Positions 1 to 10,667 of a stretch of 64,000 nt of DNA are shown here, one piece after another (positions within the stretch are counted from its first letter, which is position 1; each line of letters opens with the position of its first letter). The translations under genes were made by a program, and so were the position numbers. Under the pieces are notes generated by a model. The model was not told the origin of the DNA and made no database searches. It saw only the letters and a program-made list of their open reading frames with translations. Source of the stretch: an uncultured Chlorobiaceae bacterium (GTDB lineage: Bacteria > Bacteroidota > Chlorobiia > Chlorobiales > Chlorobiaceae); NCBI GenBank assembly GCA_903839405.1, contig CAIMCD010000038.1, forward strand, positions 93,393-157,392. The letters are read 5' to 3'.

Positions 1-1074
1 AACATAGGTATTCATCCAGTTAAAGACCGGCAGAATAATATATTCGGCAAATGGCCTCGTCAGCCAATCCCAACCGAAGTCCATGATCTTTTCAAGACCG
101 ACGTTCTCGGCCTTAATCGTATTGTAGTCAAGCGGCCCTACATAGAGGCTGAAACGGTCATCAACCACATTCGACGATGAGGGTACGCCCATTTTAAGGG
201 CAACAAGATAGTTCTTGAAATCATTTCCCGTCTCTTTTTTGCCATCCAGATAGATGCCTTCGGTATGTCCACGGGGAATAAGGGTTGCAACAAAATACTT
301 GTTGCGCACCGCAACCCACTTTGCCTCTCCGGACTGCTCTTCACGATAAACCTGATTCGGCTTGCTTGCATCGAGCTTTACCACGCTGCCGCCAAGGTAT
401 GCGCTCGCCAATGCACTCTGGGCCTCATCCGGCCGGTTTTTTTCTGAGTAGGCAACTCCTCCATCCCACTGCAACTGATATTCGTTACCGGCAAGCTCAC
501 TCGAAAATCCTGTCAGCTTGACACCATAATCAACTTTATAGCTCTTGCCCGTAAAGAGATAGGTAATATCAACCGCCTGTTTTGGAGAGACGTCGAGGTG
601 ATAATGCACGGCATAGGACTCATTGCCCGTGATTGTACGGAGGGTATCGAGGGTAACGCTTTTAAAAAAGAGATCGCGGGTATCAATTTTTTTCCCTTCC
701 CTGGTCAGAAAGAGCAAGGAGAGCGCACCCTGTTTTTCGTTGCTCACCAGGTCAAACGGCTGGCGGTTGCCATCCAGATGCTTTTTAAGCACCAGCGACT
801 TCAGGGTTGCGCCTTTGGATGAAAGGGTTGCACGGAACAGATCATTCTCAACCCTCAGCAACTGCTCTTTTCCCTGGGCTTCCGCGGCAAACACACCATA
901 GCTGTTGGCCACAGGAGCCGGGGTAGCCACTCTTTCCTTGGCCTCTGGTGCAACAAGCTCTGTTTTCGCGGTTTTTGGCGACTGGAGCGGTTTTTTCTCC
1001 GGCGACATAAACTGCAGCCAGACAATCATGATCAAGCCGATAAGCGCAAGACCGGTTACCGAATTTCTATCCAT
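1..1074 (-). CDS. yidC: Membrane protein insertase YidC, N-terminal part (runs off window start)
   Basis: The frame opens at an ATG at 1074 and stays open to base 1, giving the first 358 residues. Residues 1-22 form a signal-anchor-like membrane segment ([17 protein letters not shown]), followed by a Gln/Glu/Pro-rich linker and the large beta-rich periplasmic domain typical of Gram-negative YidC. The sequence stops just as the conserved membrane core begins (FNWMN). YidC inserts and folds inner-membrane proteins with or without SecYEG. The start overlaps the end of yidD by 8 bases, so the two are probably translationally coupled in the rpmH-rnpA-yidD-yidC operon. The conserved neighbourhood makes the call secure; the insertase core itself is outside the window. 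Confidence 0.95.
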   Translation of the reverse strand, partial: MDRNSVTGLALIGLIMIVWLQFMSPEKKPLQSPKTAKTELVAPEAKERVATPAPVANSYGVFAAEAQGKEQLLRVENDLFRATLSSKGATLKSLVLKKHLDGNRQPFDLVSNEKQGALSLLFLTREGKKIDTRDLFFKSVTLDTLRTITGNESYAVHYHLDVSPKQAVDITYLFTGKSYKVDYGVKLTGFSSELAGNEYQLQWDGGVAYSEKNRPDEAQSALASAYLGGSVVKLDASKPNQVYREEQSGEAKWVAVRNKYFVATLIPRGHTEGIYLDGKKETGNDFKNYLVALKMGVPSSSNVVDDRFSLYVGPLDYNTIKAENVGLEKIMDFGWDWLTRPFAEYIILPVFNWMNTYV

Positions 1075-1324
1075 TACAACTCTCATTTTTGTTTAAAGGT
1101 ACCGGATCAAACCCGCCCTTTGAAAAAGGATTACATCGCAGAATGCGCCACAGTGTTAGCCATAATGCATAAAAAAAATGATGATGCTGAAAAGCCTCAA
1201 GCGCGTAGGAGGAACAGGTAGGATAATATTTGCAGGACGGGCCGAGCAGTGGCGAAAGAAAAGCGCGGTACAATTTTATCAGCGCTATCGGTACCTGATT
1301 GAAAATCTTCCAGATAGTCATCAT
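1067..1324 (-). CDS. yidD: Membrane protein insertion efficiency factor YidD
   Basis: This 85-residue protein carries the YidD signature: an N-terminal amphipathic helix ([15 protein letters not shown]), then the cysteine motif [14 protein letters not shown], and a C-terminal [17 protein letters not shown]. YidD is a small membrane-associated protein that helps YidC-dependent insertion. It sits between rnpA (80 bases upstream) and yidC (8-base overlap), the standard order. A GGAGA lies just before the ATG at 1324. A second ATG directly follows the first, so the start is uncertain by one codon. Confidence 0.93.
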   Translation of the reverse strand: MMTIWKIFNQVPIALIKLYRAFLSPLLGPSCKYYPTCSSYALEAFQHHHFFYALWLTLWRILRCNPFSKGGFDPVPLNKNESCNG

Positions 1325-1404
1325 TCTCCATCGTTACCCGGTAAAAAACACATCGCTGGCAGAAGTGCATACTATACCCGCCGCACCATCAGCCCGCCCG
1401 CGCT

Positions 1405-1836
1405 CTAAAAAAGTTTTACACTCTGCAACAATCTCCTGATTTCCACCCTGAATGCCTCAAGGTCCGGAAAATTCTGTTTCTTGCCTGTATAGAGAAAAAC
1501 GATACAGAGCCTCTCGTTTGCAAGGGCATCTGGCATGGTCACCAGAGTTGCCACTACAGGAGATTTTTCAAGCCGGTAAGCTTCCCGCATCATCCTTTTC
1601 ACCCTGTTGCGCAAGACAGCCGAAGAGATTGTTTTTTTGCCTACAGCAAACAGAACAGCAGGAACTCCATGAAAACCATGGTTTTCCTGAGGGAGTGAGG
1701 CATACACCATTTTCAAAAAGTCGCCCTTCATACTCTTTCCGCTCCTGAACAGGAGAGAAATCAGTTGCTGTTTTCTCAAGATCTCATGCTTTCGCAGAGA
1801 ATGGATATGGAGCTTATTCAAAACCTGAAAGAGCAA
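1405..1836 (-). CDS. rnpA: Ribonuclease P protein component
   Basis: RnpA binds the catalytic RNase P RNA and helps it remove 5' leaders from pre-tRNAs. The protein of about 143 residues has the family core: the start LRKHEILRKQQLISLLFRSG and the RNR signature RNRVKRMMREAYR near residues 76-88. The frame opens at a TTG (1836) because the only nearby ATG (1846) is in another frame; an internal start cannot be excluded. It lies 42 bases downstream of rpmH, the usual operon partner. The RNase P RNA gene itself is not in the window as far as I can see. Confidence 0.92.
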   Translation of the reverse strand: MLFQVLNKLHIHSLRKHEILRKQQLISLLFRSGKSMKGDFLKMVYASLPQENHGFHGVPAVLFAVGKKTISSAVLRNRVKRMMREAYRLEKSPVVATLVTMPDALANERLCIVFLYTGKKQNFPDLEAFRVEIRRLLQSVKLF

Positions 1837-1878
1837 TGTTGTTCATCCCGCAAACCGAAGAGCGGTTGCCGCAGTTGA

Positions 1879-2040
1879 TTACTTGGTAGCCGTACCCATC
1901 TCACTGCTGACCGAAAGCGAGTGACGTCCTTTGGCTCTTCTTGCAGACAAGACTTTACGACCGTTCTTGGTTGCCATTCTCTGACGGAATCCGTGCTTGT
2001 TCCTTCTTTTTCTATTCCGAGGCTGATAGGTTCTTTTCAT
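1879..2040 (-). CDS. rpmH: 50S ribosomal protein L34
   Basis: A 53-residue reading frame begins at the ATG at 2040 with [18 protein letters not shown] and continues [20 protein letters not shown], the diagnostic L34 sequence. It is very basic, as expected for a late-assembling large-subunit protein. It is the first gene of the rpmH-rnpA-yidD-yidC transcript running away from dnaA; the two operons diverge from the origin region. The family is normally 44-53 residues, so the length fits, with a short C-terminal extension SSEMGTATK. Confidence 0.97.
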   Translation of the reverse strand: MKRTYQPRNRKRRNKHGFRQRMATKNGRKVLSARRAKGRHSLSVSSEMGTATK

Positions 2041-2513
2041 CGCTTACAAGCTCCACACTGGTTTAAATAAATTCAAAATTATAGGGCGCGTAATTTAGCA
2101 CAATGAATGCTCATTAACAAATGGTTCCGCTCTCCGTACCCAGGAACCCCTCCTCTCCTCCCATACCGATACCATCCACCGGGTCTCGCCCCAAAGAAAA
2201 AAACATCACTTATCAACAGGCTACCGACAGTGTGGATAAGTTGTTGATAAAATAATTAAAAAACCCAGAACACCCCACGGATGGCCCGAAAGAAAAAATC
2301 AACACATGTTGATAACTCTTGGGTGCAAAAAAGCTAACCCCTTTCTTGTATAGCGGTTGCTGTGTTGAAAACCTGTTCGGAAAACCTCCTTAAGATCGCA
2401 TGGTTTTTCATAAAGGAAATTGTTTTTTATCCACTTAAAACCGTAACTTGTGAACATTAAATGTTGATGGCGCACTCAATATCGGCCCTTACCTTTCAAA
2501 TTTCCGTTTCTTT
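2041..2513. other. rpmH-dnaA intergenic region, probable part of oriC
   Basis: This gene-free stretch of 473 bases separates divergent rpmH and dnaA, a classical bacterial origin location. It contains several DnaA-box-like 9-mers (listed separately), an AT-rich run at 2249-2263 that could serve as an unwinding element, and a perfect AACATT-A-AATGTT palindrome at 2453-2465. Promoters for rpmH and dnaA must also lie here, but I could not place -35/-10 elements with confidence. The origin assignment is inferred from gene order and boxes. Confidence 0.7.
2210..2435. promoter_or_regulatory. DnaA-box cluster upstream of dnaA
   Basis: Five 9-mers match the DnaA box consensus TTATCCACA fully or with one change: TTATCAACA at 2210-2218 (+), TGTGGATAA at 2231-2239 (a perfect box on the minus strand), TGTTGATAA at 2242-2250 and 2307-2315 (minus), and TTATCCACT at 2427-2435 (+). 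Three of them sit within 41 bases next to an AT-rich run. Such clusters bind DnaA for origin unwinding and for dnaA autoregulation. Confidence 0.75.
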
Positions 2514-3989
2514 ATGCTTGAAGCTCCGTCAAAAACGTTCCAGGAATCTCCACAAACCAAACCTCATAAATCTGCCTCAATGGAGCTGCAGGTATGGGAT
2601 GCCTGCCTTGATGCGATCAGGGAAAAAATCAACCCTCTTGCCTTTAAAACCTGGTTTTTTCCTATTAAACCAATCAGCTTTTCCGGCAGCGAACTGACCA
2701 TAGAAGTCCCGAGCCAATTTTTTTATGAGTGGATTGAGGAGAACTATTCGACCTTTTTACGGCAGGCACTCAAAGATGTTATCGGACCGGAAGCTCGATT
2801 GATGTATTCCATCGTTATGGATAAATCACAGGGGCAAACCGTCACGATTGAATTGCCACACCAGAATGCAATGAATCGTGATTTTATTGCAGAAAGTCGA
2901 CTTACGGGCAACAATCAAAAACAAACAGAGACGTTTGACCGAAATCTGGCCAGATTTGAAACCCATCTGAACACAAAATACACCTTTGATACCCTTATCA
3001 GGGGCGACTGCAACTCTCTGGCATTCGCTGCATCAAAATCGGTTGCGCAAAGCCCGGGCCAAAATGCTTTTAATCCTCTCGTTATCTATGGTGGGGTAGG
3101 TTTGGGAAAAACGCATATGATGCAAGCCATTGGAAACAGTGTCCGTGAAAACAGGCTTTCTGAACGAGTGCTCTATGTCTCCAGTGAAAAATTTGCAATA
3201 GACTTCGTCAACGCCATTCAAAACGGAAAAATTCAGGAATTCTCTTCCTTTTACCGCTCTATCGATGTTCTGATCATCGACGATATTCAATTTTTTTCCG
3301 GCAAAGAAAAAACTCAGGAAGAAATTTTTCATATTTTCAACACCCTGCATCAATCAAACAAGCAAATAATCCTCTCAGCTGATCGCCCGATAAAAGATAT
3401 TAAAGGAATAGAAGACCGCCTTATCTCACGCTTCAACTGGGGTCTGTCAGCAGATATTCAGCCTCCTGATTATGAAACACGAAAAGCCATTATACTCAGC
3501 AAGCTTCACCAAAGTGGAGTAAATCTTGACGAAAGTGTTATTGAATTCATTGCAACCAATGTCACGGAAAATGTCAGGGAACTTGAGGGATGCATCGTTA
3601 AACTGCTTGCTGCGCAATCACTTGATAACAGAGAGATTGATCTCCAGTTTACAAAATCTACCCTTAAAGATATTATTCGCCACACAACGAAACAACTGAA
3701 TCTTGATACGATAGAAAAAGCAATCTGTTCATACTATGCAATAACGCAAAATGATCTGAAAGGAAAATCAAAAAAGAAGGAAATTGCTTTGGCTCGTCAG
3801 ATTGCCATGTTTCTGGCAAAACAACTGACAAACTCTTCACTAAAAACAATAGGCTTGCATTTTGGAGGAAGAGATCATTCAACAGTCATACATGCCATTA
3901 ACACAATAGCAAAAAAAGTCGAATCGAGTGCTGATGAAAGAAAAAAAATAGAAGAGATAAAAAAACGCATAGAGATTCTTTCGATGTAA
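2514..3989 (+). CDS. dnaA: Chromosomal replication initiator DnaA
   Basis: DnaA is the AAA+ ATPase that binds DnaA boxes and opens oriC. The frame encodes 491 residues: domain I ([18 protein letters not shown], about 25-43), a short linker, the AAA+ core with Walker A GGVGLGKT at 193-200 and Walker B IDDIQF around D256-D257, and the C-terminal helix-turn-helix with the DnaA signature [16 protein letters not shown] at about 447-462. The ATG at 2514 gives the full-length form. A second ATG at 2580, directly before domain I, is a real alternative, and neither has a clear Shine-Dalgarno sequence. It is flanked by DnaA-box clusters on both sides and followed by dnaN and recF. Confidence 0.98.
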   Translation: MLEAPSKTFQESPQTKPHKSASMELQVWDACLDAIREKINPLAFKTWFFPIKPISFSGSELTIEVPSQFFYEWIEENYSTFLRQALKDVIGPEARLMYSIVMDKSQGQTVTIELPHQNAMNRDFIAESRLTGNNQKQTETFDRNLARFETHLNTKYTFDTLIRGDCNSLAFAASKSVAQSPGQNAFNPLVIYGGVGLGKTHMMQAIGNSVRENRLSERVLYVSSEKFAIDFVNAIQNGKIQEFSSFYRSIDVLIIDDIQFFSGKEKTQEEIFHIFNTLHQSNKQIILSADRPIKDIKGIEDRLISRFNWGLSADIQPPDYETRKAIILSKLHQSGVNLDESVIEFIATNVTENVRELEGCIVKLLAAQSLDNREIDLQFTKSTLKDIIRHTTKQLNLDTIEKAICSYYAITQNDLKGKSKKKEIALARQIAMFLAKQLTNSSLKTIGLHFGGRDHSTVIHAINTIAKKVESSADERKKIEEIKKRIEILSM

Positions 3990-4272
3990 TATTTTATGTT
4001 GATAAGATGTTTGTATTGTGTGGGGTAAATGTTAGGCGGTTGGTGGGTTATCAACACTCGATCAGAAATAGATGAGGCATCAACATTCGACCAACACCCG
4101 ATAAAGGGGTAATTAAGCCAGCTATCCACAAGGAACTGGTTTTCTAAGACAGCGGTAAACCTCTATAGAGGTAGTGGTTAGCGGTAGAGGTGGTAGGAGT
4201 TATCCGGATATCAACACTGCCAACAACAACAATAAATTTTCAATCATTAATTAATAGTTAAAGTTGGAGCTG
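3990..4272. promoter_or_regulatory. DnaA-box cluster in the dnaA-dnaN spacer
   Basis: The 283-base spacer carries a second set of boxes: TGTTGATAA at 3997-4005 (minus), TTATCAACA at 4048-4056 (+) and CTATCCACA at 4122-4130 (+, one mismatch), plus weaker matches near 4200-4216. The last 45 bases before dnaN are AT-rich. Together with the cluster upstream of dnaA this suggests a bipartite origin, as in Bacillus and Helicobacter. Which half unwinds cannot be told from sequence alone. Confidence 0.65.
4159..4172. promoter_or_regulatory. 14-bp perfect palindrome ACCTCTATAGAGGT
   Basis: A perfect 14-base palindrome lies in the dnaA-dnaN spacer, about 30 bases after the last good DnaA box and 100 bases before dnaN. 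It could be an operator for a dimeric repressor of dnaN or an origin-binding factor. It is followed by near-repeats of AGCGGTA (4151 and 4180). The function is unknown. Confidence 0.4.
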
Positions 4273-5397
4273 ATGAAATTAACTTCCTCAATACGTCAAC
4301 TGCAAGATGCAGTAAGCAAGGTGGTGCAAGCTATACCTGCAAAATCAATTGATTCTCGTTATGAAAATATTCATTTATCCGTTGAATCAGGTTCTCTGAC
4401 TCTTTTTGCTACGGATGGTGAACTTTCAATTACAGCAAAAAGTGAGGTTGAGACCACTGATACTGTAAATATTGGAATAAAGGCGAAAACCTTGCAGGAT
4501 TTTCTCCGCAGCATGTATGATACCTCAGTAACGTTTGTTATTGAACGTCAGGAAATTAGTGATCACGGAACTGTTTACATAACGACAGATAAAGGGAAGT
4601 ATAAAATTCCATGCCTGTTCGAGAGCAAACATGAAAAACACGAAAAAAATTACGATATCTCTCTTGAGCTTGAAACCCTAGAACTGCAGGATCTGATTCA
4701 AAAAACTATTTTCGCATGCAGTGTTGATGGCATGAGACCCGCCATGATGGGTGTGCTTTTTGAACTTGAAGGCAACACCATCACCGCAGTATCAACTGAT
4801 GGACATCGTTTGGTACGATGCAGAAAAAACTCCTCTTCTGATGTTTCTGAAAAGCAGAAAATCGTTGTTCCAGCAAGAGTTCTTGCTATTCTTCAAAAAA
4901 TGGTACAGCACGAATCAATTACAATGAGTATTGATTCAGAACGCAGATTTGTCCGTTTTGTCAACGGTAACATAGTACTTGATGCAGCTCTGATTGTAGA
5001 GCCGTATCCAAATTATGATGCAGTTATACCCGTTGAGCATGATAAACATCTGATTGTTGATCGATCAACACTTTATGATTCGGTAAGACGTGTCGGTCGT
5101 TTTTCAAGTATCGGTGATGTCAAAATTGTGATAGAAGGAGAGCTTCTGAAAATTATGGCAGAAAATACCAATGAAGGTGAGGCAGCACAGGAAGAGCTGA
5201 CTTGCGTTTATACCGGAGAGGATATCACTATAGGATTCAATTCCCGTTTTATAGAAGCCGCTCTTGCACATCTTGATGATGTAGAAATCAGCATTGAACT
5301 GAAAAGTCCTACGACAGCAGTTATTTTTAAACCACACAAGCAAATTGAGGATAATAAACTGATTATCCTGGTTATGCCTGTGCGGATCAATACTTGA
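4273..5397 (+). CDS. dnaN: DNA polymerase III beta subunit (sliding clamp)
   Basis: The 374-residue protein is the ring-shaped processivity clamp. It begins [19 protein letters not shown], contains the middle-domain sequence [10 protein letters not shown], and ends in the family signature ILVMPVRI. I chose the ATG at 4273, preceded by GGAG, over an in-frame TTG three codons upstream. It follows dnaA after a spacer with DnaA boxes and precedes recF by 17 bases, so dnaN-recF-DUF721 is likely one operon. The length matches the usual 365-380 residues. Confidence 0.97.
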   Translation: MKLTSSIRQLQDAVSKVVQAIPAKSIDSRYENIHLSVESGSLTLFATDGELSITAKSEVETTDTVNIGIKAKTLQDFLRSMYDTSVTFVIERQEISDHGTVYITTDKGKYKIPCLFESKHEKHEKNYDISLELETLELQDLIQKTIFACSVDGMRPAMMGVLFELEGNTITAVSTDGHRLVRCRKNSSSDVSEKQKIVVPARVLAILQKMVQHESITMSIDSERRFVRFVNGNIVLDAALIVEPYPNYDAVIPVEHDKHLIVDRSTLYDSVRRVGRFSSIGDVKIVIEGELLKIMAENTNEGEAAQEELTCVYTGEDITIGFNSRFIEAALAHLDDVEISIELKSPTTAVIFKPHKQIEDNKLIILVMPVRINT

Positions 5398-5414
5398 TTG
5401 CTTAAAGGAACTTA

Positions 5415-6515
5415 TTGAGACTGGAGAATATAACGTATGAAAATTTCAGGAATCACCGTTTCCTGACTTTTGAGCCTAATGACGGGATCAATATTATTTA
5501 TGGTCCTAATGGATCAGGAAAAACCTCGATTCTTGATGGTATTCACTATTGTGCGCTGACAAAAGGTTTTGTCAGCGCAGTGGATAGTGATTGTCTTGCA
5601 TTTTCATCTGATTATTTTTTGCTGAACAGTAGTTTTCTTGCTGAATCAGAAAGCGTTACAAACGTAAAGGTCTGCTATAAAAAAGATAAGGAAAAACAGC
5701 TTATTGTCAATAACAGTGATTTGAAACCTTTCTCTCGTCATATCGGTCGTATTCCCTGTATTACCTTTTCACCTCCGGAAATTTCTATTGTCAATGGTGC
5801 TCCTGCTGAAAGAAGACGTTTTCTTGACAGTGCAATTTGTCAGAGCAATATTCTGTATCTGGACAATCTTATAGCATACCGGAGGGTTCTTCATCAGCGA
5901 AATGCTTTACTCTCACAACTTAATGAAAAGCATACTCTTGATCCTGCAATGCTATGGGTATGGACAGAAAAGATTTCAAGATTAGCAGCATTGATCGTAT
6001 TTGAAAGGATAGAGTTTACTGCAAGGTTAGTTGAATTTTTCCGGGTAAACTATACACAATTATCTAATGATGAAAACCCGGATATCTCTTACCGTTCATC
6101 ATTAGGTGTAATTGATAAAGATATATCAATTGAAGAGCTTTATGCTCGTTTTTGTACAAGGTATGAGCAAATAAAAAATCAGGAAATATTTCGTGCTCAG
6201 ACATTAATTGGGCCGCACCGGGATGATTTGAATTTTTTGATCAACGAAAAGGAGATAAAAAAATATGCATCACAGGGGCAATTAAGAACATTTCTCATCT
6301 CACTCAAACTCTCCCAATACCGTTTTTTACTTGAAAAAAACGGAGAAAAGCCCATATGTCTGCTTGATGATATATTCAGTGAACTGGATGCATCAAGAAT
6401 CGCTCAAATTTGTTGCATTCTTGAAACATGCGGTCAAACAATTATTACATCAGTTGAAAAAAAATCTGAGAATAATGTGACGCTCTTTTCAGTTGAATCG
6501 CTGAAAAATAAATAA
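5415..6515 (+). CDS. recF: DNA replication and repair protein RecF
   Basis: RecF is an SMC-like ATPase that loads RecA at gapped DNA with RecO and RecR. The 366-residue sequence starts MRLENITYENFRNH, has Walker A GPNGSGKT at 30-37, the RecF signature (IGPHRDDLNF, and CLLDDIFSELD as Walker B/D-loop) and typical length. The start is a TTG at 5415, supported by AAAGGAA five bases upstream and by alignment to the normal RecF N-terminus; no ATG fits. It lies between dnaN and the DUF721 gene with short gaps, the conserved origin operon. Confidence 0.96.
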   Translation: MRLENITYENFRNHRFLTFEPNDGINIIYGPNGSGKTSILDGIHYCALTKGFVSAVDSDCLAFSSDYFLLNSSFLAESESVTNVKVCYKKDKEKQLIVNNSDLKPFSRHIGRIPCITFSPPEISIVNGAPAERRRFLDSAICQSNILYLDNLIAYRRVLHQRNALLSQLNEKHTLDPAMLWVWTEKISRLAALIVFERIEFTARLVEFFRVNYTQLSNDENPDISYRSSLGVIDKDISIEELYARFCTRYEQIKNQEIFRAQTLIGPHRDDLNFLINEKEIKKYASQGQLRTFLISLKLSQYRFLLEKNGEKPICLLDDIFSELDASRIAQICCILETCGQTIITSVEKKSENNVTLFSVESLKNK

Positions 6516-6527
6516 GGAAAAACGAAC

Positions 6528-6821
6528 GTGTCAAGAACTAAAAGTCCAAAAAAAATATCAACTGTGGTTGTTGATATGTGTCAGACCTTAGGATTGACAG
6601 AAGCTTATGAGCAATATAAAACACTCCAGATATGGAATAGTGTTGTCGGAGAGACAATTTCAGCAGCCACATCGATTGAACGTTTTTCCAATGGGCAGCT
6701 TTTTATTCGGGTAAAAAATCCAGCATGGAGAATGGAACTTAATTTCCGTAAACAGGATATTCTTCAGCGATTAAATGCAGCACTGGAATCTTCTATCGTC
6801 AAAGAGATTATTTTTAAATAA
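6528..6821 (+). CDS. DUF721 protein, DciA-like
   Basis: This 97-residue protein belongs to DUF721, whose members include DciA, a loader or operator of the replicative helicase in bacteria lacking DnaC. The family pattern is visible: an initial helix, YKTLQIWNSVVGETISAAT, then NGQLFIRVKNPAWRMELNF and a final helix ending in EIIFK. It starts at a GTG (6528) with AAGGAA upstream, 12 bases after recF. Its place behind dnaA-dnaN-recF fits a replication role. The helicase-loading function is known for DciA and inferred here. Confidence 0.85.
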   Translation: MSRTKSPKKISTVVVDMCQTLGLTEAYEQYKTLQIWNSVVGETISAATSIERFSNGQLFIRVKNPAWRMELNFRKQDILQRLNAALESSIVKEIIFK

Positions 6822-6856
6822 AAAGGACCGTTATGTTCCCACTCCGGTCCTTTTTT
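6821..6856 (+). terminator. Rho-independent terminator after the dnaN-recF-DUF721 operon
   Basis: A perfect 10-bp stem (AAAAGGACCG at 6821-6830 with CGGTCCTTTT at 6845-6854) and a 14-base loop are followed by further T residues. It lies between convergent genes, so it may act in both directions. Confidence 0.85.
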
Positions 6857-6872
6857 CGAAAAATGCATTGGT

Positions 6873-8096
6873 TCAGAGATTGCAACTCAACTGATACATA
6901 TCAATCATTTTTTCAGCATAGGCTCGGCCAAAAGCAATACACTTCTCGAATTCCGGCTCATGAGGTTTGAACTTCACCATGACGTTCTGATCAAAAACTT
7001 TCAGTTTAAGCATGGAAAAATTGCTTTCTATCATCCGTACCGCCTCACCACTCCACCCATAGGAGCCGAATGCAGCAGCAAGCTTTCCTTTATCACGGAT
7101 AGGATTGATGGCCGCAAATAGCTGGTAGATCTGTGGCAGGATATTCTGGTTTATGGTAGGAGAGCCTACGATAAGGCCTGAACAGTGCGCTATTTTCTCT
7201 TCAAGTTTTGAGAAATGGGTGGTTTCTATATCACAGATATCAATGTTGAAGTCGCAGGAGTGACGAAGCCCGTCAGCAATCTTTTCTGCCAGTAAGCCGG
7301 TATTTTCATAGGCTGATACATAGGCAATCAGGATGTTTTTTTCGTGAGGCAGGGCAATTGCCGTGGTGGCAAGCCTCCAGGAAAAGTCAACATATTTTTT
7401 CCAGTGCGAACGCAGTATAGGGCCGTGACCGGGACAGATAACCTTGATATCAAGCGGCTTGATTTTTTCAATAGCCTGAAGCATGTATTTGCTGAAAGGC
7501 CTCAGAATTGAATCAAAGTAATAGGTAAATGCATCATCAAAATCACCGACCAGGTCATCAAACATCTCTGCATGGCAGAAATGGGATCCGAATGAGTCGC
7601 AGGTAAAAAGTATCCCGTCCTCTTCAAGCCAGGTGTAGATGGTGTCTGGCCAGTGCAGGTTTGGTGCATTAATAAAATGAAGGGTTTTATTGCCGAGACT
7701 GAGCGTATCCCCGGTTTTGACAACCAGTGAGCGGAAGTCATGACCGGTCTGATCGCGCAGAAACTTGATGGCGTTGCCGCTGCCGACAACCGTTGCATTG
7801 GGAGCAAGAGCGAGCAGATTTTTGACATTGCCGGAGTGGTCAGGCTCTGTATGGTCAACAATGATATACTCAATCTCAGATGGATCAGTAACTTGTTTTA
7901 TCTTATTGAGATATGATGGCCAAAACTTTTCTTTTGTTGTTTCTATGACCGCTTTCTTTTCTGCATTGATGAAATAGGAGTTATAGGTGGTGCCGTACTT
8001 TGTTTCCATAACAATGTCGAAGGTGATGAGGCCAGGATCCAGCACACCGATCCAGCTTACGTCACCAGTAATAGGAAGAACAGTATTATCACTCAT
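6873..8096 (-). CDS. Flavodiiron protein (A-type flavoprotein, oxygen/NO reductase)
   Basis: Flavodiiron proteins reduce O2 to water or NO to N2O and protect anaerobes. The 407-residue protein has the N-terminal beta-lactamase-like diiron domain with the ligand motif HTEPDH (H82, E84, D86, H87), a later CDSFGSHFC region and PGHGP, and a C-terminal flavodoxin-like domain from about 250 ([13 protein letters not shown]). There is no signal peptide, so it is cytoplasmic. It lies downstream of the family B polymerase on the same strand with a 114-base gap. In a strictly anaerobic phototroph an oxygen-detoxifying role is the natural inference. Confidence 0.93.
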   Translation of the reverse strand: MSDNTVLPITGDVSWIGVLDPGLITFDIVMETKYGTTYNSYFINAEKKAVIETTKEKFWPSYLNKIKQVTDPSEIEYIIVDHTEPDHSGNVKNLLALAPNATVVGSGNAIKFLRDQTGHDFRSLVVKTGDTLSLGNKTLHFINAPNLHWPDTIYTWLEEDGILFTCDSFGSHFCHAEMFDDLVGDFDDAFTYYFDSILRPFSKYMLQAIEKIKPLDIKVICPGHGPILRSHWKKYVDFSWRLATTAIALPHEKNILIAYVSAYENTGLLAEKIADGLRHSCDFNIDICDIETTHFSKLEEKIAHCSGLIVGSPTINQNILPQIYQLFAAINPIRDKGKLAAAFGSYGWSGEAVRMIESNFSMLKLKVFDQNVMVKFKPHEPEFEKCIAFGRAYAEKMIDMYQLSCNL

Positions 8097-8210
8097 GTTT
8101 ATTCAATGGAATTGATTTTAAATAAAGGAGATACGTATTAAAAAAACCGATAATTCATGCAGAGAGTTCCGGCTCATGGGAAATAAAAAAATATCCTCGA
8201 CTATCGGAAC

Positions 8211-10589
8211 TCATAACGGAAGGTCATCATTACTATTGCCGGAATCAGAATGTCTGATTTCACGTTGCAGCTCAATACCTTCTGCTGAAAAAGCAAAAAG
8301 TGTATCATCTGAAAAAATCATGCTAAAGTCTTGAGGTTTAAAAAATGGCAGAAATTTCTGGCAGTGCTCATCAAGACGTTTAAGGTAGAACTGGGTATTT
8401 TCATCAGGCTTCTCTTTTTTCCATTCAGAGGCAAGTTTTCCTTTCTCATAAGAGGCGTTACCCATACCGGTTCCGGTAATGTAATAGGTTATCCTGTCAC
8501 CTTTTGCTACACTGATGCCTCTCTTTATGGCAATTTCATAGGTGATTGCCTTGGCTCTTTTTCCGGCTTTAACCTCTTCGGTGTATTGTTCTATCGTGCT
8601 TTTCAGGCTTTCTGTTTTTGAAAACTCGGAAACATCGAGTGCATGGTTCAAAATTTTGTTCCGGTACTCGGTGAAGAGATCGTGCAGGCCCCGGATATCC
8701 TCGGTTAAAAGCGTTTCAAAGCCACGACGCACAAAATCACGACCGAATTTTTCACTGCTTCGGCTGCTGAGTGAAGAGCCTTTCAGGATCATGACATTGT
8801 TATAATCAAGCAAGGCATAGTTTTTTTTCATGTAGGAGATCATTTTTTTAAATCTCCCGTCAAAACCGATATTGATTCCCTGAGGCATGATTGAAGAGAC
8901 TTCGCTGACCAGTTTTCGTTCATCCTCTTCACCCTCTACGCCCGGCGGCGGAATAAAAAGTATTCCGTCCGTATCAACCTCAATAACCCGGCACCCTCTT
9001 GCTTCAAATTCAAAGATCATTTTTTTTGCCAGACTCTGCCCTGTTGAGGTAACCTTGTCAGCTTCAATAAAATCGTTGAAAATTCCACCACTGAAGCCAA
9101 GGTATCCGTACATGGCGTTGATCAGGATTTTAAAGGAACTCTGCATGGCTTCAAAATTGTCAGCAAGTGAGCTATTTCCCAGCATCCGTGTTTCGCGAGA
9201 TCGCTCTTTAGCCTTGAAGCGTAGCCCTCTCAAGTCGTTAAGCACCCCCGGAAATACCTTCAGTTCATCACTTTTCGGACAAATGTTGTATGAAAGCATA
9301 ATTGAAGGATAGAGTGACTCAACATCAGCATAGACTATCGGACCCAGTATTCCCTTGAGAAACACCTCGGTATATCCTCCCGAGTGCTGCTGACCGGAAG
9401 ATGGTTTTGGCAGGGAGTGTTTGCTGCGAAGATATTCCCTTACAAACAAAGCTTCAATTTTAGCCGCAGGGCCTATGCGCGAGGTCATGGCATAGGTGTA
9501 AGGCATCATTTGCGCCAGGTAAAAGTTGCTGCCTGAAAGCAGGGATGAGAGGGCTCGTGTTTCACGGACATCATCCAGCGCATAGGCCAGAAGCTTCTCA
9601 TGGTTATTTTTCCAGAGGGGCGCAATATCATTGTACTCTATGTAGGTACGATCGGGTGAAGCAAAGCCGAAATGTTTTGCAACGGCTTTCAGGCCGTAAC
9701 TCTGCATTGAGCGTTTTGAAATATCATAACTCTGTACAAGAAAGAGTGTGTCGACAACATGGCGTCCCGGGATATCACAAAATGGATAATCAATCGTTCG
9801 CTCAGCAAATCGGATACTCGCCGGATACGATCTTGGTGAAAGCCCATTTCTTCCTATGGCAAAAGGGATACGGTGGTGTTCGCACCTGCGTTGCAGATAA
9901 GGCAAATCAAAGCTGAAAATATTATGCCCCTCAATGACATCAGGATCTTTTTCAATGATCAGGGCAATCAGCTCTTCCAGCAGCTCTTTTTCGCTTCGGT
10001 TTTTTGAGTGCAAGACAGTCTCCCATCCCCTGTTATCACAGAGTGAAACAATGATAATCTCATCATCTTCACTACCAGAGCCCTCTTTTCGATGCTTCAA
10101 TGGTTCATAATTGGTCTCTATATCAAGCTGTATGCGATAGAGCTCATCAAAAATCATCCCCTTGAAAAACGTTTTACCGCTCTGGAGCAGATATTGCGTG
10201 ATAGCATCACCTTTATTATAGAGCAAGGAGATGTTGTCGTTCGGGCTTTCAGGAGTATCACTCTTTATTTGTCGGTTGATGAAATCAACGCCGCTCCGGT
10301 AATTCTTCCAGCTTCTGAAAATGGCAAGGAATTGGTAGTAATTGTCTCCGCCAAGTTTTACCAGCCAGAATTTATCCTTGTCTTCCGGCACAAATCCATC
10401 GAGCAGTGAACTCTCGGATAGGAAAAAAAAGGGAAAAAATGGTTCATCATGAAAATGAACTATGTCGTTGTTTCGATTATATACTCTTATATGGGTATCA
10501 GAAAGTTGATATGCCCCGACAATTGCCTGTTCTTTATCTTTTCCGAACAACAGGTCGTTGTTCACGATGTCGTTAATAATGCTATCCAT
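8211..10589 (-). CDS. Family B DNA polymerase (Pol II-like)
   Basis: The protein of about 792 residues contains both exonuclease and polymerase signatures. Exonuclease: LDIET (Exo I), [11 protein letters not shown] (Exo II), [12 protein letters not shown] (Exo III). Polymerase: [11 protein letters not shown] (motif A), [12 protein letters not shown] (motif B), [11 protein letters not shown] (motif C). All acidic catalytic residues are present, so it should be a proofreading polymerase, probably for repair or translesion work. I chose the ATG at 10589 ([10 protein letters not shown]); the frame extends 19 codons further but the extra residues look non-coding and include a parS-type site. Between mnmG and the flavodiiron gene it may share their transcript. 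Confidence 0.92.
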   Translation of the reverse strand: MDSIINDIVNNDLLFGKDKEQAIVGAYQLSDTHIRVYNRNNDIVHFHDEPFFPFFFLSESSLLDGFVPEDKDKFWLVKLGGDNYYQFLAIFRSWKNYRSGVDFINRQIKSDTPESPNDNISLLYNKGDAITQYLLQSGKTFFKGMIFDELYRIQLDIETNYEPLKHRKEGSGSEDDEIIIVSLCDNRGWETVLHSKNRSEKELLEELIALIIEKDPDVIEGHNIFSFDLPYLQRRCEHHRIPFAIGRNGLSPRSYPASIRFAERTIDYPFCDIPGRHVVDTLFLVQSYDISKRSMQSYGLKAVAKHFGFASPDRTYIEYNDIAPLWKNNHEKLLAYALDDVRETRALSSLLSGSNFYLAQMMPYTYAMTSRIGPAAKIEALFVREYLRSKHSLPKPSSGQQHSGGYTEVFLKGILGPIVYADVESLYPSIMLSYNICPKSDELKVFPGVLNDLRGLRFKAKERSRETRMLGNSSLADNFEAMQSSFKILINAMYGYLGFSGGIFNDFIEADKVTSTGQSLAKKMIFEFEARGCRVIEVDTDGILFIPPPGVEGEEDERKLVSEVSSIMPQGINIGFDGRFKKMISYMKKNYALLDYNNVMILKGSSLSSRSSEKFGRDFVRRGFETLLTEDIRGLHDLFTEYRNKILNHALDVSEFSKTESLKSTIEQYTEEVKAGKRAKAITYEIAIKRGISVAKGDRITYYITGTGMGNASYEKGKLASEWKKEKPDENTQFYLKRLDEHCQKFLPFFKPQDFSMIFSDDTLFAFSAEGIELQREIRHSDSGNSNDDLPL

Positions 10590-10638
10590 GGATGGCCTAT
10601 AAATTGATAAGGGAAATGAACGGAGCACTCCAACAGGA

Positions 10639-10654
10639 TGTTTCACGTGAAACC
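10639..10654. promoter_or_regulatory. parS: parS-type ParB binding site (TGTTTCACGTGAAACC)
   Basis: The 16-mer matches the widely conserved chromosomal parS consensus TGTTTCACGTGAAACA at 15 of 16 positions, including the perfect 14-base palindrome core GTTTCACGTGAAAC. It sits in the gap between mnmG and the polymerase gene, about 8 kb from dnaA. ParB-parS complexes near the origin direct chromosome segregation. Confidence 0.88.
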
Positions 10655-10667
10655 TCTTGCTCTCTGC

